A stretch of DNA of 64,000 nt from Corynebacterium halotolerans. GTDB taxonomy: Bacteria > Actinomycetota > Actinomycetes > Mycobacteriales > Mycobacteriaceae. The position numbers and the translations under genes were made by a program. The DNA lies in assembly GCF_001056295.1 (NCBI RefSeq), contig NZ_JVMD01000018.1, forward strand, positions 52,055 to 116,054, read 5' to 3'. The notes under the pieces are model-generated. The model was not told where the DNA came from and made no database searches. It saw nothing but the letters and a program-made list of their open reading frames with translations. Below are positions 25,336-34,076 of the stretch, in pieces (position 1 is the first letter of the stretch; every line of letters starts with the position of its first letter).

Positions 25336-25439
25336 TCATCCCTTTCCGGTAGTCCGAATATTGAAGTACGTAGCACCGTAGTTTAGGGTGTGGTGCACCG
25401 ATCAATCAATCCCGCCCGAGCGGGAGAAGGAGAACCCAC

Positions 25440-25847
25440 ATGGCGCTCATCGACGAGAGCATGCGAGAAATGCTGTCCGAGCAGCTGCCCATTCTGGCGA
25501 CCGTCACCGACGGCGAGCGGCCCAACGTCGGGCCGAAGCGATCGCTGCGCGCGTACGGCGACGACGCCCTGATCTACAACGAGAACACCGGCGGGCAGCA
25601 CCTGGAGAACATCAGGGCCGGTTCTCCCGTCGCGGTGGCGGTCATCGACCGGCCGAACCTCGACGGCTACCGCTTCCTCGGCCGCGCGGAACTGCATGAC
25701 GACGGCCCGGCGTGGGACGATTGCCTGGCGTTCGCCGCGGCCAACGGCATGGGCGAACCGAAGCACGCGGTGGTCATCCACATCGAGGAAGTGCATTCCC
25801 TGCGTTCCGGGCCGAAGGCCGGGACCCGGGTGGCCGGAGGGCGATGA
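25440..25847 (+). CDS. Pyridoxamine 5'-phosphate oxidase-like FMN-binding protein
   Basis: A 135-residue single-domain split-barrel protein of the PNPOx-like superfamily (blocks LATVTDGERPNVGPKR, VAVAVIDRPNLDGYRFLGRAEL). Such small proteins bind FMN or F420 or act as haem/flavin-linked reductases; the substrate is unknown. It has an AGAAGGAGAA ribosome site, is divergent from nrdI across about 105 bp, and overlaps the next gene by ATGA. Both neighbours being flavoproteins suggests a flavin-related job, possibly supporting NrdI, which is inference only. Confidence 0.72.
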   Translation: MALIDESMREMLSEQLPILATVTDGERPNVGPKRSLRAYGDDALIYNENTGGQHLENIRAGSPVAVAVIDRPNLDGYRFLGRAELHDDGPAWDDCLAFAAANGMGEPKHAVVIHIEEVHSLRSGPKAGTRVAGGR

Positions 25848-26341
25848 ACCCGGAAACCAATCATTTCGGCGAGGGGCTGCGGACGTTCTTCCGCGGCTGC
25901 GCGGCCGGGGTGTGGGTGATCACCACGGTCGACCCCGATGGGCGGCCGGTGGGCTTCACCGCGTCGTCCGTCGCGTCGGTGTCCCTCGATCCGGCGGTGT
26001 TCACCATCTCCATGCAGGCGGGCTCGTCATCGTGGCCCGCCGTGGAGGCGACCGGGCGGCTCATCGTCCACGCGCTGTCCGCCGGCCAGCAGGCCGTGGC
26101 ACGCCTCTTCTCGACCTCCGGCGTCGACCGCTTCCGCGGCGTGAACTGGAGGCCGGCGGCGGACGGCCTGCCGCTGATCGAGGGCTCCAACGGCTGGATG
26201 AGCGCGGAAATCCTCACGATCGTCCCGGTCGGGGAGTCGAGGCTGCTGCTGTGCAGGGCCACCGAGACCCACATTCCGGGCAACCGCCGTCCGCCGCTGG
26301 TCCATCATGACCGCGCGTACTGGGCGACCATGCCCGCCTGA
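25844..26341 (+). CDS. Flavin reductase-like (DIM6/NTAB family) protein
   Basis: A 165-residue flavin reductase domain protein. The characteristic N-terminal blocks are GVWVITTVDPDG, GFTASSVASVSLDP and FTISMQAGSSSW, forming the FMN/FAD-binding split barrel. Members pass NAD(P)H electrons to free flavin for partner oxygenases. The start ATG overlaps the stop of the preceding flavoprotein gene, so the two are coupled. It converges on the DtxR-family regulator with 3 bp between stops. Confidence 0.82.
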   Translation: MNPETNHFGEGLRTFFRGCAAGVWVITTVDPDGRPVGFTASSVASVSLDPAVFTISMQAGSSSWPAVEATGRLIVHALSAGQQAVARLFSTSGVDRFRGVNWRPAADGLPLIEGSNGWMSAEILTIVPVGESRLLLCRATETHIPGNRRPPLVHHDRAYWATMPA

Positions 26342-26344
26342 GGG

Positions 26345-27028
26345 TCAGCCGCGCGGCGCGGCGATGCGGATGGATTCCGCCACGTCGACGGACACCGCGA
26401 CGGCGCCGCCCTCCGGCGAGGCCGGTTCCAGGGCGATGACGCCCGACGACGCCCCGTCGTCGGAGACCGTGAACCCCGCCCCGGGCACCACGCCCCGCGC
26501 GCCCAGATGGCGCAGCAGGGCGGGGTCGGCGTCCCTGATCCGCGTGATCTCGATGGCCTCGCCGATCCTCGACGACGTCAGCGGGCGATCACCGCGATCG
26601 CCCAAGTCGCCGTCGGGCCCGGGGATGGGGTCCCCGTGGGGGTCGTGGGCGGGCGACCCCAGGTATTCGTCGAGGCGTTCCAGCATGCGGTCGGAGACGG
26701 CGTGCTCGAGCCGGTCGGCGTCCTCGTGGACCTCGTCCCAGGGGTAGCCGAGCACTTCGGCGAGGAACGTCTCCACGAGCCGGTGCCGGCGCACCATCTG
26801 CAGAGCCAACCGCCGGCCCTCCGGGGTGAGCGACACGGCGCCGTAGGGCGCGTGCTCGACGAGCGACTGCTCCCGCAGGCGCCGGATCTGGTCCGACACC
26901 GACGACGGGCGCAGCCCCAGGTGGGTCGCCACCTCGGACGGCGGCACCGGCGCACCCGACCATTCGGACAGCGTCCACAGGGTCTTCAGGTAATTCTGCG
27001 CGCTGTCGCTGAGGTCCGTGAGCTCCAT
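26345..27028 (-). CDS. DtxR/MntR-family metal-dependent regulator
   Basis: A 227-residue regulator with an N-terminal winged helix (SEVATHLGLRPSSVSDQIRRL), a metal-binding/dimerisation region (HRLVETFLAEVLG, HEDADRLEH) and a C-terminal SH3/FeoA-like domain from about residue 150. In iron-type DtxR the primary site uses Met10 and Cys102; here these positions appear to be Asn (AQNYLKTLW) and Asp (EDADRLEH). Loss of the Cys points away from classical DtxR and towards manganese-type MntR. It sits next to the nrdIF and flavoprotein genes, so it may control the switch to a metal-independent RNR; that is inference. It could equally regulate transporters elsewhere. Confidence 0.82.
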   Translation of the reverse strand: MELTDLSDSAQNYLKTLWTLSEWSGAPVPPSEVATHLGLRPSSVSDQIRRLREQSLVEHAPYGAVSLTPEGRRLALQMVRRHRLVETFLAEVLGYPWDEVHEDADRLEHAVSDRMLERLDEYLGSPAHDPHGDPIPGPDGDLGDRGDRPLTSSRIGEAIEITRIRDADPALLRHLGARGVVPGAGFTVSDDGASSGVIALEPASPEGGAVAVSVDVAESIRIAAPRG

Positions 27029-27056
27029 GGCGTTCAGCCTAATCCGGGGGCGCGCG

Positions 27057-28298
27057 TCAGGGGTCGAGGGTCGCGTGGCGGCGTTCGTCGTCGCGGGGCC
27101 CGACGGCCAGCGCGATGGCGGGGAAGGCCGCCGACAGGGCGAACAGCGCGGGGAACCCGGCGCCCGCCACCACGGCGCCGGCCAGCGGGGGAGTGGCGGC
27201 GTAGATGATGTTCTGGAACGTGTTCTGGGTGCCCAGCGCGCGCCCGGACCACAGCGGCCCGGCGTATTCCGCCACGGCCGTGAACGCCAGGCCGTTCGGC
27301 GATACCGCCGCGACCGCGAGCGCCCCGATGACGATCGTCGCCGCGATGCCCAGCGGGGTGGCGGCGAAATCGGCCGCGTCGGATCCGCCGCCGAGGCCGT
27401 CGAGAAGCGCCATGAGCAGCAGCAGCCCGAGCGTCGTCATGGCCACGTGCCGGTAGGGGCGCAGGCGCGAACGGGCCCGGTCGGAGATGAACCCCATCGC
27501 CGCGCGGGACCCCGCGCCGGACAGCTGGGCGAACATGACGATCACGCCGGCGGAAACCTCCGAATGCCCCCGCGCGATGAGCCACACCAGGATGAACGAG
27601 CCCATCATCGACTGCGGCCACGACAGCATCGCCGATGCGACGTGGATGCGCACCAGGTGCCGCGAACCCCGGTAGGGGCTCACGGCGGCGGCCGCGTGAT
27701 CCGCCGACCCCGACTCCGGGCGCGGCGGGTCGGCGATGCCCAGCAGGCAGGCGACGGCCAGCGCCGCGCATAGGGCGGCTGCGAAGATCAGTGCCGCGCG
27801 GATCCCGTGCGACGCCGCGAGCACCGGCAGCGTCACGGCGGACAGCGCCGCACCCAGCGGCTGCGCCATCTGGCGGATGCCCATCGCAGTGCCGCGCTGC
27901 GACGGCGGGTACCAGCCCGACACCACGCGCCCCGACGCCGAATTCACCGACGCCGCCGCGCAGCCGGCCAGGAACAGCGCGCCCGCCAGCACGGCGGGGC
28001 CGCGGTCGGCCGCCCATGCCGCGACCGCCGTCATCGCCGCCGTCGACCCCAGGCCGAGCGACAGCGCGGCGCGCTCGCCGAAGACGTCGACGAACCACCC
28101 CCACGCGATGAGCGTGAACACGATGCCCGCCGCCGGCATCGCGGCGATCAATCCCGCGGCGGGCAGCGACAACCCCGACGCCGTCAGCGCCGGGATGAGG
28201 AAGGGCGTGCCCATGTGCACGACGGAGGACCCGACGGCGGCGAGCGTCGACAGGCTCAGGACGAAATGACGGTATGCCGGGGAGGCCCCGCGCGGCAC
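27057..28298 (-). CDS. MFS transporter
   Basis: A 413-residue major facilitator with about 12 hydrophobic segments and the MFS-type loop RGTAMGIRQMAQPLG. The start is taken as GTG at 28298, which overlaps the stop of the upstream ltbR-like gene (TAGTG) with an AAAGAGG site before it; the frame runs further upstream only as a shadow. The family resembles YybF/CynX-like efflux or organic-acid carriers, but the substrate is unknown. Overlap with the regulator gene implies co-transcription. Confidence 0.8.
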   Translation of the reverse strand: MPRGASPAYRHFVLSLSTLAAVGSSVVHMGTPFLIPALTASGLSLPAAGLIAAMPAAGIVFTLIAWGWFVDVFGERAALSLGLGSTAAMTAVAAWAADRGPAVLAGALFLAGCAAASVNSASGRVVSGWYPPSQRGTAMGIRQMAQPLGAALSAVTLPVLAASHGIRAALIFAAALCAALAVACLLGIADPPRPESGSADHAAAAVSPYRGSRHLVRIHVASAMLSWPQSMMGSFILVWLIARGHSEVSAGVIVMFAQLSGAGSRAAMGFISDRARSRLRPYRHVAMTTLGLLLLMALLDGLGGGSDAADFAATPLGIAATIVIGALAVAAVSPNGLAFTAVAEYAGPLWSGRALGTQNTFQNIIYAATPPLAGAVVAGAGFPALFALSAAFPAIALAVGPRDDERRHATLDP

Positions 28299-29023
28299 TA
28301 CAACCTCTTTTCCATGTCGGCCGCGGCGGTGAGCACCTCGCGGCCCCACGCCTGGTACGGCGACGGCGACAGGCGCTCGACCGGCCCGGAAATGGACAGC
28401 ACCGCCACGATCTCGCCGGCGCCGTCGCGCACCGGGGCGGAGACGCTGGCCAGCGCCGGGTCGCGCTCGCCCATGGACTCGGCCCAGCCCTGCTTCGCGA
28501 CGTCGTCCAGCTCCGCGGCATCGAAGTCGGCGTCGGGCAAAATGCGCTCCGCCAAGCCGGCGGGCCCGTAGGCGAGCAGGATCTTCGCCGCGGAACCGGC
28601 CGACAGCGGCATGCGCGAGCCCACCGGGACGGTGTTGCGCAGGCCGGTGGGCGGTTCGAGGGAGGCGATGCACGTGCGCGTGTCGCCCGTGAGGCGGTAC
28701 AGCTGCACCGATTCGCCGGTGGTCTCCATCAGGCGGGGGAGCACGTGCGCGGCGGCGTCGGCCAGCAGGTCAGAGGTGACCGGGGTCAGGTCGGTGAGGC
28801 CGGGGCCCGTCGTCCAGCGGCCGTCGGGCGTGCGGGTGACCAGGCGGTGCACCTCCAGTGCGGTGGCCAGGCGGTGCGCGGTGGCGCGCGGCAGGCCGGT
28901 GCGGTCGCACAACTCGGCCAGCGTGCAGGGGCCGGCGGCGACCGTGGTGAGGATGAGGACCGAACGGTCGAGGACCTTGATCCCGCTCATCGGGGCGGCG
29001 TCGGCTGTGCTAGTCTGTCCCAT
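28298..29023 (-). CDS. ltbR: IclR-family regulator of leucine biosynthesis (LtbR-like)
   Basis: A 241-residue IclR-type regulator: N-terminal winged helix (about residues 12-75, CTLAELCDRTGLPRATAHRL) and C-terminal effector domain. It is divergent from leuCD, exactly where C. glutamicum has LtbR, the repressor of leuB and leuCD. TAATAT lies 6 bp before its start, suggesting a leaderless transcript, and an inverted repeat (29036-29056) sits in the shared promoter. The symbol rests on position and family. Confidence 0.85.
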   Translation of the reverse strand: MGQTSTADAAPMSGIKVLDRSVLILTTVAAGPCTLAELCDRTGLPRATAHRLATALEVHRLVTRTPDGRWTTGPGLTDLTPVTSDLLADAAAHVLPRLMETTGESVQLYRLTGDTRTCIASLEPPTGLRNTVPVGSRMPLSAGSAAKILLAYGPAGLAERILPDADFDAAELDDVAKQGWAESMGERDPALASVSAPVRDGAGEIVAVLSISGPVERLSPSPYQAWGREVLTAAADMEKRL

Positions 29024-29035
29024 GCCATGATATTA

Positions 29036-29056
29036 ACATCTCACGATCTGGGATGT
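29036..29056. promoter_or_regulatory. Candidate LtbR operator between ltbR and leuC
   Basis: ACATCTCA-5 nt-TGGGATGT is an inverted repeat with one mismatch. It lies just upstream of the ltbR -10 (TAATAT, reverse strand) and about 100 bp before leuC, so a bound dimer could repress both. No published consensus was compared. Confidence 0.45.
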
Positions 29057-29159
29057 AATGGCCGGTTCGCCGGCCGACCCTCGGACCGGGGCCGCCACCC
29101 CGTGCCGGGCCCCGGATCCAAGGATGACACAGCAGCCCATCACGACCCGAGAGGTGACC

Positions 29160-30590
29160 ATGAGCACCACGGACGCCAGCCCGAAGACGCTCGCCGAAAA
29201 GGTGTGGCGCGACCACGTCGTCAAGCGGGGCGAGAACGGTGAACCCGATCTCATCTACATCGACCTCCACCTCGTCCACGAGGTCACGTCGCCCCAGGCC
29301 TTCGACGGCCTGCGCCTCGCCGGCCGCAAGGTTCGCCGCCCCGACCTCACCATCGCCACCGAGGACCACAACGTGCCCACCGACGGCGCGGGCGGCGGCG
29401 CCATCGAGCTGATCAAGGAGCCGACGTCGCGCACGCAGATCGCCACGCTGCGCGCCAACGCCGAGGAATTCGGCATCCGCCTGCACCCCATGGGCGACCG
29501 CGAGCAGGGCATCGTCCACGTCGTCGGCCCCCAGCTGGGCCTGACCCAGCCGGGCACCACCGTCGTCTGCGGCGACTCGCACACCGCCACCCACGGCGCG
29601 TTCGGCGCGATGGCCTTCGGCATCGGCACCTCCGAGGTCGAGCACGTCCTGGCCACCCAGACGCTGCCGCTCAAGCCGTTCAAGACCATGGCGGTCAACG
29701 TCTCGGGCGAGCTGCGCCCCGGGGTCACCGCCAAGGACCTGATCCTGGCGATCATCGCCAAGATCGGCACCGGCGGCGGCCAGGGCCACGTCATCGAGTA
29801 CCGCGGCGAGGCCATCTCCAAGCTGTCGATGGAAGCCCGCATGACCATCTGCAACATGTCCATCGAGGCCGGCGCCCGCGCGGGCATGATCGCCCCCGAC
29901 GCCACCACGTACGAGTACCTCAAGGGCCGCCCGCACGCGCCGCGGGGCGAGGAGTGGGACGCCGCCGTCGAGTACTGGGAGTCGCTGGTCACCGACGACG
30001 ACGCCGAATTCGACACCGTCGTCGAGATCGACGGCTCCGCGCTGACCCCCTTCGTCACCTGGGGCACCAACCCCGGCCAGGGCGTCCCGCTGGGCGAAAC
30101 CGTGCCGGACCCCGAGCTGATCTCCGGCGACGACGAGCGCCTCGCCGCCGAGCGCGCCCTCGAGTACATGGACCTCGAGCCCGGCACCCCGATGCGCGAG
30201 GTACCCATCGACGTCGTCTTCGTCGGCTCCTGCACCAACGGGCGGATCGAGGACATGCGCGCCGTCGCCGACGTCCTGCGCGACCGCAAGGTCGCCGAGG
30301 GCGTGCAGATGCTCGTCGTCCCCGGCTCCGCCCGCGTCCGCGAGCTCGCCGAAGCCGAGGGCCTCGACGCCGTGTTCACCGCCGCCGGCGCGGAATGGCG
30401 CCAGCCGGGCTGCTCCATGTGCCTGGGCATGAACCCCGACCAGCTCGAGCCGGGCCAGCGCTGCGCGTCGACCTCGAACCGCAACTTCGAGGGCCGCCAG
30501 GGCAAGGGCGGCCGCACCCACCTGGTCAGCCCGGCGGTCGCCGCCGCCTCCGCCGTCGCCGGCCGCCTGGCGTCGCCTGAAGACCTGTAG
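29160..30590 (+). CDS. leuC: 3-isopropylmalate dehydratase large subunit
   Basis: A 476-residue aconitase-family subunit carrying the [4Fe-4S] cluster of the LeuCD isomerase, which converts 2-isopropylmalate to 3-isopropylmalate in leucine synthesis. Cluster cysteines lie in [18 protein letters not shown] and GCSMCLGMN. The start at 29160 (MSTTDAS) is chosen because GAGAGGTGA lies directly before it and the family starts here; an in-frame ATG at 29124 is possible. It is followed by leuD after 39 nt. Confidence 0.97.
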   Translation: MSTTDASPKTLAEKVWRDHVVKRGENGEPDLIYIDLHLVHEVTSPQAFDGLRLAGRKVRRPDLTIATEDHNVPTDGAGGGAIELIKEPTSRTQIATLRANAEEFGIRLHPMGDREQGIVHVVGPQLGLTQPGTTVVCGDSHTATHGAFGAMAFGIGTSEVEHVLATQTLPLKPFKTMAVNVSGELRPGVTAKDLILAIIAKIGTGGGQGHVIEYRGEAISKLSMEARMTICNMSIEAGARAGMIAPDATTYEYLKGRPHAPRGEEWDAAVEYWESLVTDDDAEFDTVVEIDGSALTPFVTWGTNPGQGVPLGETVPDPELISGDDERLAAERALEYMDLEPGTPMREVPIDVVFVGSCTNGRIEDMRAVADVLRDRKVAEGVQMLVVPGSARVRELAEAEGLDAVFTAAGAEWRQPGCSMCLGMNPDQLEPGQRCASTSNRNFEGRQGKGGRTHLVSPAVAAASAVAGRLASPEDL

Positions 30591-30629
30591 CGCCCGAACA
30601 CCGACACGTACTCCGAAAGGACTCCGAAA

Positions 30630-31223
30630 ATGGAGAAGTTCACCACCCACACCGGTGTCGGCGTGCCGTTGCGGCGCTCCAACGTCGACACCGACCAGAT
30701 CATCCCGGCGGTCTACCTCAAGCGCGTCACCCGCTCCGGCTTCGAGGACGGCCTCTTCAAGAACTGGCGCGTCAACGAGCCCGACTTCGTGCTCAACCGC
30801 CCCGTCTACGCCGACGGCTCCGTGCTGGTCGCAGGCCCCGACTTCGGCACCGGCTCGTCGCGCGAACACGCCGTCTGGGCGCTCATGGACTACGGCTTCC
30901 GCGTGGTCATCTCGTCGCGCTTCGCCGACATCTTCCGCGGCAACTCCGGCAAGGCCGGTCTGCTGGCCGCGCAGATGGAGCAGTCGGACGTCGAGCTGCT
31001 CTGGAAGAAGCTCGAGGAGGAGCCGGGCCTGGAGCTGACGGTCGATCTCGAGGGCCGCACCGTGGCCGCGGGCGACGTCGTCCTGCCGTTCGACGTGGAC
31101 GACTACACCCGCTGGCGCCTGCGCGAGGGCCTCGACGACATTTCCCTGACCCTCCGAAATGAAGCCGACATTAAGGCATTTGAGGAATCCCGGCCGTCGC
31201 ACAAGCCGCGTACCCTGCAGTAA
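30630..31223 (+). CDS. leuD: 3-isopropylmalate dehydratase small subunit
   Basis: A 197-residue swivel-domain subunit that completes the LeuCD active site. The start block [26 protein letters not shown] and the [13 protein letters not shown] block are diagnostic. An AAAGGA ribosome site precedes the ATG; it is in one operon with leuC and closed by a strong terminator. Confidence 0.97.
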   Translation: MEKFTTHTGVGVPLRRSNVDTDQIIPAVYLKRVTRSGFEDGLFKNWRVNEPDFVLNRPVYADGSVLVAGPDFGTGSSREHAVWALMDYGFRVVISSRFADIFRGNSGKAGLLAAQMEQSDVELLWKKLEEEPGLELTVDLEGRTVAAGDVVLPFDVDDYTRWRLREGLDDISLTLRNEADIKAFEESRPSHKPRTLQ

Positions 31224-31246
31224 ACCCCGAGTTCGGCCCGGGGTGA

Positions 31247-31273
31247 GGGCGCCACGTTCGCGTGGCGCCCTTT
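31247..31273 (+). terminator. Terminator of the leuCD operon
   Basis: Perfect 10-bp stem GGGCGCCACG / CGTGGCGCCC with a TTCG tetraloop, followed by TTT. Confidence 0.85.
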
Positions 31274-31413
31274 CGCATGCGCGGTTAAGTTGAGGGAAGA
31301 AAGTCGGGCCATTGGTTCAATGGCGGCATTAGTCGAAAACGATGAATTGGCCCGCACGCCGCGCATCCGTCCACCGCTCGCCCCACCCCCGAATTCCCCG
31401 GAGGCCAACCGCG

Positions 31414-31752
31414 ATGAACAAGGCCGACCTCGTCGCCCAGCTCGCAGAGAAGCTCGACATCAACCACGCCGACGCCGCCGCCGCGGTGGAGGGCACGCTC
31501 GACATCATCGTCCGGTCGGTGGCCCAGGGTAAGTCGGTGACGATCATGGGCTTCGGCACCTTCGAATCCCGCGAACGCGCGCCGCGCACCGCCCGCAACC
31601 CGCACACCGGCGAGACGATCGAGGTCCCGGCGACGCGCAGCCCGGCGTTCCGGCCCGGCAACTACTTCCGGGCCGTGGTCAAGGAGGGCAGGGCGGACGA
31701 CGAGGGAATCTCCGTGCGCCGTTCGTCGTCCCACACGGGCTTCGACGCTTGA
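31414..31752 (+). CDS. hup: HU-type nucleoid DNA-binding protein
   Basis: A 112-residue HU-family protein: the helical dimerisation part is followed by the DNA-binding arm (FGTFESRERAPRTARNPHTGE). The tail after about residue 90 is short and lacks the long lysine/alanine-rich extension of mycobacterial HupB. The start at 31414 has a GGAGG site; upstream, 31309-31323 is a small hairpin (CCATTG-3-CAATGG) of unknown meaning. It is monocistronic, with a terminator after it. Confidence 0.95.
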   Translation: MNKADLVAQLAEKLDINHADAAAAVEGTLDIIVRSVAQGKSVTIMGFGTFESRERAPRTARNPHTGETIEVPATRSPAFRPGNYFRAVVKEGRADDEGISVRRSSSHTGFDA

Positions 31753-31769
31753 CTGCTTCACGACGAAAG

Positions 31770-31803
31770 CCGGCTCCGACATCGAACGTCGGAGCCGGTT
31801 TTC
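31770..31803. terminator. Terminator between hup and mutT1
   Basis: Stem CCGGCTCCGAC / GTCGGAGCCGG with a 7-nt loop is followed by TTTT on the forward strand; the flanking AAAG also gives a U-rich end for the convergent mutT1 transcript. Confidence 0.85.
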
Positions 31804-31829
31804 CGTCGTAAAGCGGGAAGGCCGCGGTC

Positions 31830-32813
31830 CTACTTCACGGGCAGGGCGCTGGCGTAGTAGTCGGCGGTGGTGAGCACGCCGTCGTTGAAGCCGAGCACCC
31901 ACGCGGAGCCCTTCTTGCAGGGGATGTCCGCGATGGGCAGCGTGCCCTGGGCGGACAGCCACGCGATGGTGTCGGGGATGACCGTGCCCTGGGCGCAGAT
32001 GACGGACACGCCGCCCTCGGCGACGACCTCCATGAAGCGGCGCTGGGAATCGACCAGGCGGGAGATGCAGGCCTCGTCGCCGAAGAGCTCGTCGACGACC
32101 ACGTCGACGCCGAGCTCGGAGGCCAGGGGCTCCACGGTGTGGCGGCAGCGCACCGGCTCGGCCGAGTACACGCGCTCCGGGCGGAAGGGCAGCAGCTCCG
32201 GGACGAGCAGCTCCGACTGGCGGCGGCCCTTCTTGTCCAGCGGGCGCAGGTTGTCGTCGCCGGCCCAGTTCTTGCGAGAGTGCGCGCGGGCGTGGCGGAC
32301 GTAGATGACGCGCGTGTCCGGCTCGTTGCCCAGGCGCTTGCGGGCCTTGTTCAGCACGTCGCGGTCGAGGTCGTAGGTCAGCAGCTCGGCGGCCTCGTCG
32401 AAGCCGACCCAGCGCAGCTCGTCGACCTCGGAATTGGGCGTGAACTCGCCCTCGAGGACCTCGCCCGTCCAGTACCAGACCAACTTCGTGCGCCCGGCGA
32501 CCGGATAGCTGACGTTGCCCAGCAGCTTGCCCAGGCGCACCGTGTAGCCGGTTTCCTCGCGCAGCTCGCGCTCGGCGGTCATGGGCAGGTTCTCGCCGGG
32601 ATCCAGCTTGCCCTTCGGCAGCGACCAGTCGTCGTACCCGGGGCGGTGGATGACGCCGATCTCCGGGTCCGCCACATCTCCGCGCCACAGGACCGCGCCC
32701 GCCGCGTACGTCGGCTTGGCCACGCCCTCGCCCGGCTCGGAGCCGATCTCGCGCAACCGACCCGTCAGGCTCTGGTCGTTGACCTGGTCCTTGTCGTTTT
32801 CGTGCATGGTCAT
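31830..32813 (-). CDS. mutT1: Nudix hydrolase fused to histidine phosphatase (MutT1-like)
   Basis: A 327-residue two-domain protein. Residues about 30-170 are a Nudix domain with the full Nudix box (GKLDPGENLPMTAERELREETGY). Residues about 170-327 are a histidine phosphatase domain with VRHARAHSR. The M. tuberculosis protein MutT1 has the same build and position next to hupB, and hydrolyses 8-oxo-dGTP/8-oxo-GTP to prevent mutation. The start at 32813 is preceded by AGGAG at good spacing. Confidence 0.9.
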   Translation of the reverse strand: MTMHENDKDQVNDQSLTGRLREIGSEPGEGVAKPTYAAGAVLWRGDVADPEIGVIHRPGYDDWSLPKGKLDPGENLPMTAERELREETGYTVRLGKLLGNVSYPVAGRTKLVWYWTGEVLEGEFTPNSEVDELRWVGFDEAAELLTYDLDRDVLNKARKRLGNEPDTRVIYVRHARAHSRKNWAGDDNLRPLDKKGRRQSELLVPELLPFRPERVYSAEPVRCRHTVEPLASELGVDVVVDELFGDEACISRLVDSQRRFMEVVAEGGVSVICAQGTVIPDTIAWLSAQGTLPIADIPCKKGSAWVLGFNDGVLTTADYYASALPVK

Positions 32814-32870
32814 GTGGCTGCGACTCCTGTGCGCCGGGGCCGGCGCGGCATTCGGCTGTGGGCGGGGTTC

Positions 32871-32887
32871 ATGCTTCGACCAAGCAT
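32871..32887. promoter_or_regulatory. Inverted repeat in the mutT1/gpsA divergent promoter
   Basis: ATGCTT-CGACC-AAGCAT is a perfect 6-5-6 inverted repeat. On the reverse strand it overlaps a -10-like TATGCT about 70 bp before mutT1. It could be an operator; no regulator is assigned. Confidence 0.35.
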
Positions 32888-33039
32888 AACCCCGGCCGAA
32901 TCGGCTCACCTGCCGAACGCGGCCGGGCCCGGCGCGGCTAGGCTTGACGGCGAAAACGGTTTCCGGCGGCGCGTTCGCGCCCTTTCCGGCGGACACGGGA
33001 ACCGACGGGACGCAACGGATCGACGGGAAGGAACCGACG

Positions 33040-34038
33040 ATGGTGGACGTGGCCGTGATGGGCGCGGGATCGTGGGGCACGACGCTGGCCAAGGTCTTCG
33101 CGGACGCGGGCAACCCGGTGCGGCTGTGGGCCCGCCGCGGCGAGCAGGCGGAGCGCATCCAGGCCACGCGCGAAAACTCCGACTACCTGCCCGGCCTGGT
33201 CCTGCCCGAGAACATCACCGCATCCGACGACGCCGCCGGGACGCTCGACGGCGCCGACATCGTGGTGCTGGCCGTGCCGTCGCAGACGTTGCGCGCGAAC
33301 CTCGCCGACTGGCGTGACCTGATCGGCCCGCAGGCGACGCTGCTGAGCCTGGCCAAGGGCATCGAGCGTAAATCGCACAAGCGCATGAGCGAGGTCATCA
33401 CCGAGGTCGCCGAGGTCCCCGAGGAGCGCGTGGCCGTGCTGTCCGGGCCGAACCTGGCCCGCGAGATCGCCGACGGGCAGCCCGCGGCGACCGTCATCGC
33501 GTGCACCGACGTCACGCGCGCCCAACTGGTGCAGGCGGCGGTGGCCACCGGGTACTTCCGCCCCTACACCAACCCCGACGTCATCGGCTGCGAGATCGGC
33601 GGCGCGTGCAAGAACGTCATCGCCCTGGCCTGCGGCATGGCCACCGGGCAGGGGCTGGGGGAGAACACGCTGGCGACGATCATCACCCGCGGCCTGGCGG
33701 AGATCACCCGACTCGGCGTCGCCGCCGGCGCGCAGGAGAAGACGTTTTCGGGCCTGGCCGGGCTCGGCGACCTCGTGGCCACGTGTTCGTCGCCGCTGTC
33801 GCGCAACCGCACCTTCGGCGAGCGCATGGGCCGCGGCGACACCGTCGAGGAGGCCCAGAAGGCCACCCGCGGCCAGGTCGCCGAGGGCGTCATCTCGTCC
33901 ATCTCCGTGCGCGACCTCGCCCGCGGCCACGGCGTGGAAATGCCCATCACCGAGGCGGTCCACGCGGTGTGCCACGAGGGCGAATCCGTCGAAGAGATGA
34001 TCCGCGCGCTGATGGGCCGCTCCCGCAAGGCGGAGTGA
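33040..34038 (+). CDS. gpsA: Glycerol-3-phosphate dehydrogenase [NAD(P)+]
   Basis: A 332-residue enzyme making sn-glycerol 3-phosphate from DHAP for phospholipid synthesis. The N-terminal Rossmann motif is [10 protein letters not shown], and the catalytic lysine lies in [13 protein letters not shown], followed by [18 protein letters not shown] site precedes the ATG at 33040. ddl follows 38 bp downstream. Confidence 0.97.
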   Translation: MVDVAVMGAGSWGTTLAKVFADAGNPVRLWARRGEQAERIQATRENSDYLPGLVLPENITASDDAAGTLDGADIVVLAVPSQTLRANLADWRDLIGPQATLLSLAKGIERKSHKRMSEVITEVAEVPEERVAVLSGPNLAREIADGQPAATVIACTDVTRAQLVQAAVATGYFRPYTNPDVIGCEIGGACKNVIALACGMATGQGLGENTLATIITRGLAEITRLGVAAGAQEKTFSGLAGLGDLVATCSSPLSRNRTFGERMGRGDTVEEAQKATRGQVAEGVISSISVRDLARGHGVEMPITEAVHAVCHEGESVEEMIRALMGRSRKAE

Positions 34039-34076
34039 GCAAATGCGGTGCGCGGCCGCGGGTAGGATGCGAAACC

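Noticed and set aside
25336-25439. DtxR iron box or NrdR box before nrdI
   Set aside because: The best stretch near 25384 matches the DtxR consensus at about 9 of 19 positions, and no NrdR-like pair of boxes is visible.
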